Shown: positions 62,327 through 64,000 of the stretch, one piece after another | Position numbering within the stretch: the first letter of the stretch is position 1 | Layout: every line of letters starts with the position of its first letter | Source of the DNA: an uncultured Eudoraea sp. | Lineage (GTDB): Bacteria; Bacteroidota; Bacteroidia; Flavobacteriales; Flavobacteriaceae | Length of the DNA: 64,000 nt | Direction: 5' to 3' | Assembly: GCF_947490415.1 (NCBI RefSeq) | Contig: NZ_CANLGX010000003.1 | Span: forward strand, 186,001 to 250,000 | Made by a program: the position numbers and the translations under genes | Notes under the pieces: generated by a model | Told to the model about the DNA's origin: nothing | What the model saw: the letters and a program-made list of their open reading frames with translations, nothing else | Databases searched by the model: none

Positions 62327-64000
62327 ATGTCTACACAAAAAACATCAATAACATTTAGCAGAAGATCCTTTATGAAAGCCAGCTCCCTGGCAGGAGGTGG
62401 ATTAATAATTGGTTTTAACTTATTTAATGCCTGTAAGCCAAATGCCAAACCATCCATTGATTTGGCAAAATTAAACTACAATGATTTTAACGCTTTTATT
62501 AAAATAGCAGATAATGGGGCAGTGACTATATTTTCACCCAATCCTGAAGTTGGACAAGGAGTTAAAACCTCAATGCCTATGATAATTGCTGAGGAATTAG
62601 ACGTGGCGTGGAAAGACGTTTATGTGAAGCAGGGTGTATTGGATACCAATAATTACACCAGGCAGGTGGCCGGAGGAAGCCAGTCTATTAGATTTGGCTG
62701 GGATGCCTTAAGGGAGACCGGGGCAACAGCAAGACAAATGCTCATTAATGCAGCGGCGGCGAGATGGGGGGTTGATCCATCTGAATGTACCACCAGTGAA
62801 GGTGTTATTAGTAATGCTGCAGGAGAAACATTGAGTTATGGCGAAGTTGTTAATGAAGCTGCAAACCTTGAGATACCTGAAGATGTTACTCTAAAAGAGG
62901 TAAAAGACTATAAGATAATTGGAAGCGATGTCACCAATGTTGATATCGATAAAATAGTTAAAGGTGAAAATCTTTATGGGTTCGATTTTAAAACTGAAGG
63001 TATGCTCATTGCCTGTGTAATGCGCCCTCCGGCTTTTGGTCAAAAACTGGAATCCTTTGATGATGCAGACGCGAAAGCTGTCGATGGAGTTACCGAGGTA
63101 CTTAGTTTCGGAGATAAAATTGCCGTTTTGGCAAAAGATACCTGGTCGGCCATGAAAGGAAAAAATGCATTAAAGGCAGAATGGAAGACAGATACCAAAT
63201 TAGAAAGTACTGAAGATCATGATAAATTATTACTGGGATTGTTAGACGGTAATAAATTTGAAACCCTTCGGAAAGACGGTGATATTAAGAAAGCTTTTGC
63301 ACAGGCAGATGAAGTATTGGAAAGAACGTATGAATCTCCATTCCTGCCTCACAATTGTTTGGAACCTATGAACTTTTATGCGAACGTTACTCCGGATAAG
63401 ATACATTTGGTAGGCCCTATTCAAACACCGGAAGGAACAGCCAAACATATCGCTGAAGTATTGGAGCGTGATTTTGAGGATGTCCATTTAGAGATGACCA
63501 GGATTGGTGGTGGTTTTGGCAGGAGGTTATATGGTGATTTTGCCGTGGAAGCAGCGGAGATTTCTAACAAGGCCAAAAAACCGGTAAAAGTTGTATTTAC
63601 AAGAGAGGATGACATGGCGGATGGCATTTACAGACCGGCAATAAAATATAGAATAAAGGCAGCGGTTAAAGATGGGAAAATTACCGGATATCATTTAAAA
63701 GAAGCCGCCATTAATTCTAATATGTATGGCCTTATACCTAACTTTTTTCCTGCAGGCGCAATTGAAAATTATCAGGTAGATGTAGCCAATTATAAAAGTA
63801 ATATCACAACCGGAGCTTGGAGAGCTCCATATACCAATTTTCTTGCCTTTGCAGAACAAAGCTTCTTTGATGAATTAGCGGAAATGATGGAAGTTGATAA
63901 GATACAACTCAGATTAGACCTGCTTCAGAAAGTGAAGGGCACAACCGACGAGCGAATTCAGTATTCACCGGAAAGAATGGAAAAAGTAATCAAAACAGCT
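62327..64000 (+). CDS. Molybdopterin-binding large subunit, IorB-like (3' end cut by window)
   Basis: 558 codons visible, no stop before the edge. It begins with a twin-arginine signal SRRSFMKASSLAGGGL, so the enzyme is exported folded with its cofactor to the periplasm. Superfamily motifs: NPEVGQGVKTSMPMIIAEEL, QVAGGSQSIRFGWD, FLPHNCLEPMN, IGGGFGRRLYGDF and TGAWRAPYTNFLAF. Relatives oxidise N-heterocycles or aldehydes; substrate not determined. The start ATG at 62327 gives the Tat signal directly. Confidence 0.92.
   Translation, partial: MSTQKTSITFSRRSFMKASSLAGGGLIIGFNLFNACKPNAKPSIDLAKLNYNDFNAFIKIADNGAVTIFSPNPEVGQGVKTSMPMIIAEELDVAWKDVYVKQGVLDTNNYTRQVAGGSQSIRFGWDALRETGATARQMLINAAAARWGVDPSECTTSEGVISNAAGETLSYGEVVNEAANLEIPEDVTLKEVKDYKIIGSDVTNVDIDKIVKGENLYGFDFKTEGMLIACVMRPPAFGQKLESFDDADAKAVDGVTEVLSFGDKIAVLAKDTWSAMKGKNALKAEWKTDTKLESTEDHDKLLLGLLDGNKFETLRKDGDIKKAFAQADEVLERTYESPFLPHNCLEPMNFYANVTPDKIHLVGPIQTPEGTAKHIAEVLERDFEDVHLEMTRIGGGFGRRLYGDFAVEAAEISNKAKKPVKVVFTREDDMADGIYRPAIKYRIKAAVKDGKITGYHLKEAAINSNMYGLIPNFFPAGAIENYQVDVANYKSNITTGAWRAPYTNFLAFAEQSFFDELAEMMEVDKIQLRLDLLQKVKGTTDERIQYSPERMEKVIKTA

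Overview
The window is a chromosomal segment of a Bacteroidota bacterium, most likely a member of the Flavobacteriaceae. The evidence is the low-GC composition, a 287-residue primary sigma factor of the Bacteroidetes type, the LpxC-FabZ fusion, the type IX secretion regulator PorX, a menaquinone gene (menB), several TAnnTTTG-type promoter boxes and start codons that mostly lack Shine-Dalgarno sequences. I see no tRNA, rRNA, CRISPR array, insertion sequence or phage gene. Most of the window is ordinary core chromosome.

Layout. 1-3.7 kb: a truncated methyltransferase, an unknown secreted protein between two imperfect direct repeats, and porX. 3.7-11.8 kb: an HD-domain hydrolase, then the lipid A block lpxD, lpxC-fabZ, lpxA, efp and a divergent second lpxD-like gene, then sucD and fabG. 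11.8-14.7 kb: a membrane VWA protein and a prohibitin-like SPFH protein. 14.7-23.0 kb: a complete histidine operon, hisG-D-C-B-H-(GNAT)-A-(DinB)-F-IE, preceded by what reads as a classical transcription attenuator: an 18-codon leader ORF with three consecutive His codons, a terminator, and a competing antiterminator whose 5' arm is the last codons of the leader. 23.0-25.8 kb: a VWA/AAA+ ATPase pair. 26-36.5 kb: small membrane proteins, a TruA paralogue, two tandem alpha/beta hydrolases, cysM-cysE, several DUF genes, a phosphatidylserine decarboxylase and an M19 dipeptidase lipoprotein.

36.7-46.3 kb is the most system-like region. A six-gene co-directional cluster encodes a hybrid histidine kinase with a C-terminal Hpt domain, a stand-alone receiver, a membrane-anchored HEAT-repeat protein with a long acidic linker, a processive-type GT2 glycosyltransferase, a membrane phosphatase/phosphotransferase-superfamily enzyme with a C-terminal TPR tail, and a TPR plus beta-barrel outer-membrane protein resembling YaiO. 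I infer a phosphorelay-controlled machine that makes, decorates and exports a surface polysaccharide. Just downstream, in the gap before rpoD, are two tandem tiny ORFs (32 and 33 codons) that share a YLNF-x2-DLNEIL core with synonymous differences, each followed by a terminator hairpin.

46.7-64 kb: rpoD, a DUF6155-like gene, a 2-hydroxyacid dehydrogenase, a helicase, a glycosyltransferase, menB, an ATP-grasp protein, a pirin, and a run of four envelope proteins (haem/FG-GAP lipoprotein, 3D-domain lipoprotein, amidase lipoprotein, M14 carboxypeptidase). Then come a VWA lipoprotein and, divergently, the two subunits of an isoquinoline/aldehyde oxidoreductase-type molybdoenzyme, the second cut by the window end. 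A perfect 10-bp inverted repeat overlaps the presumed promoter of the molybdoenzyme genes.
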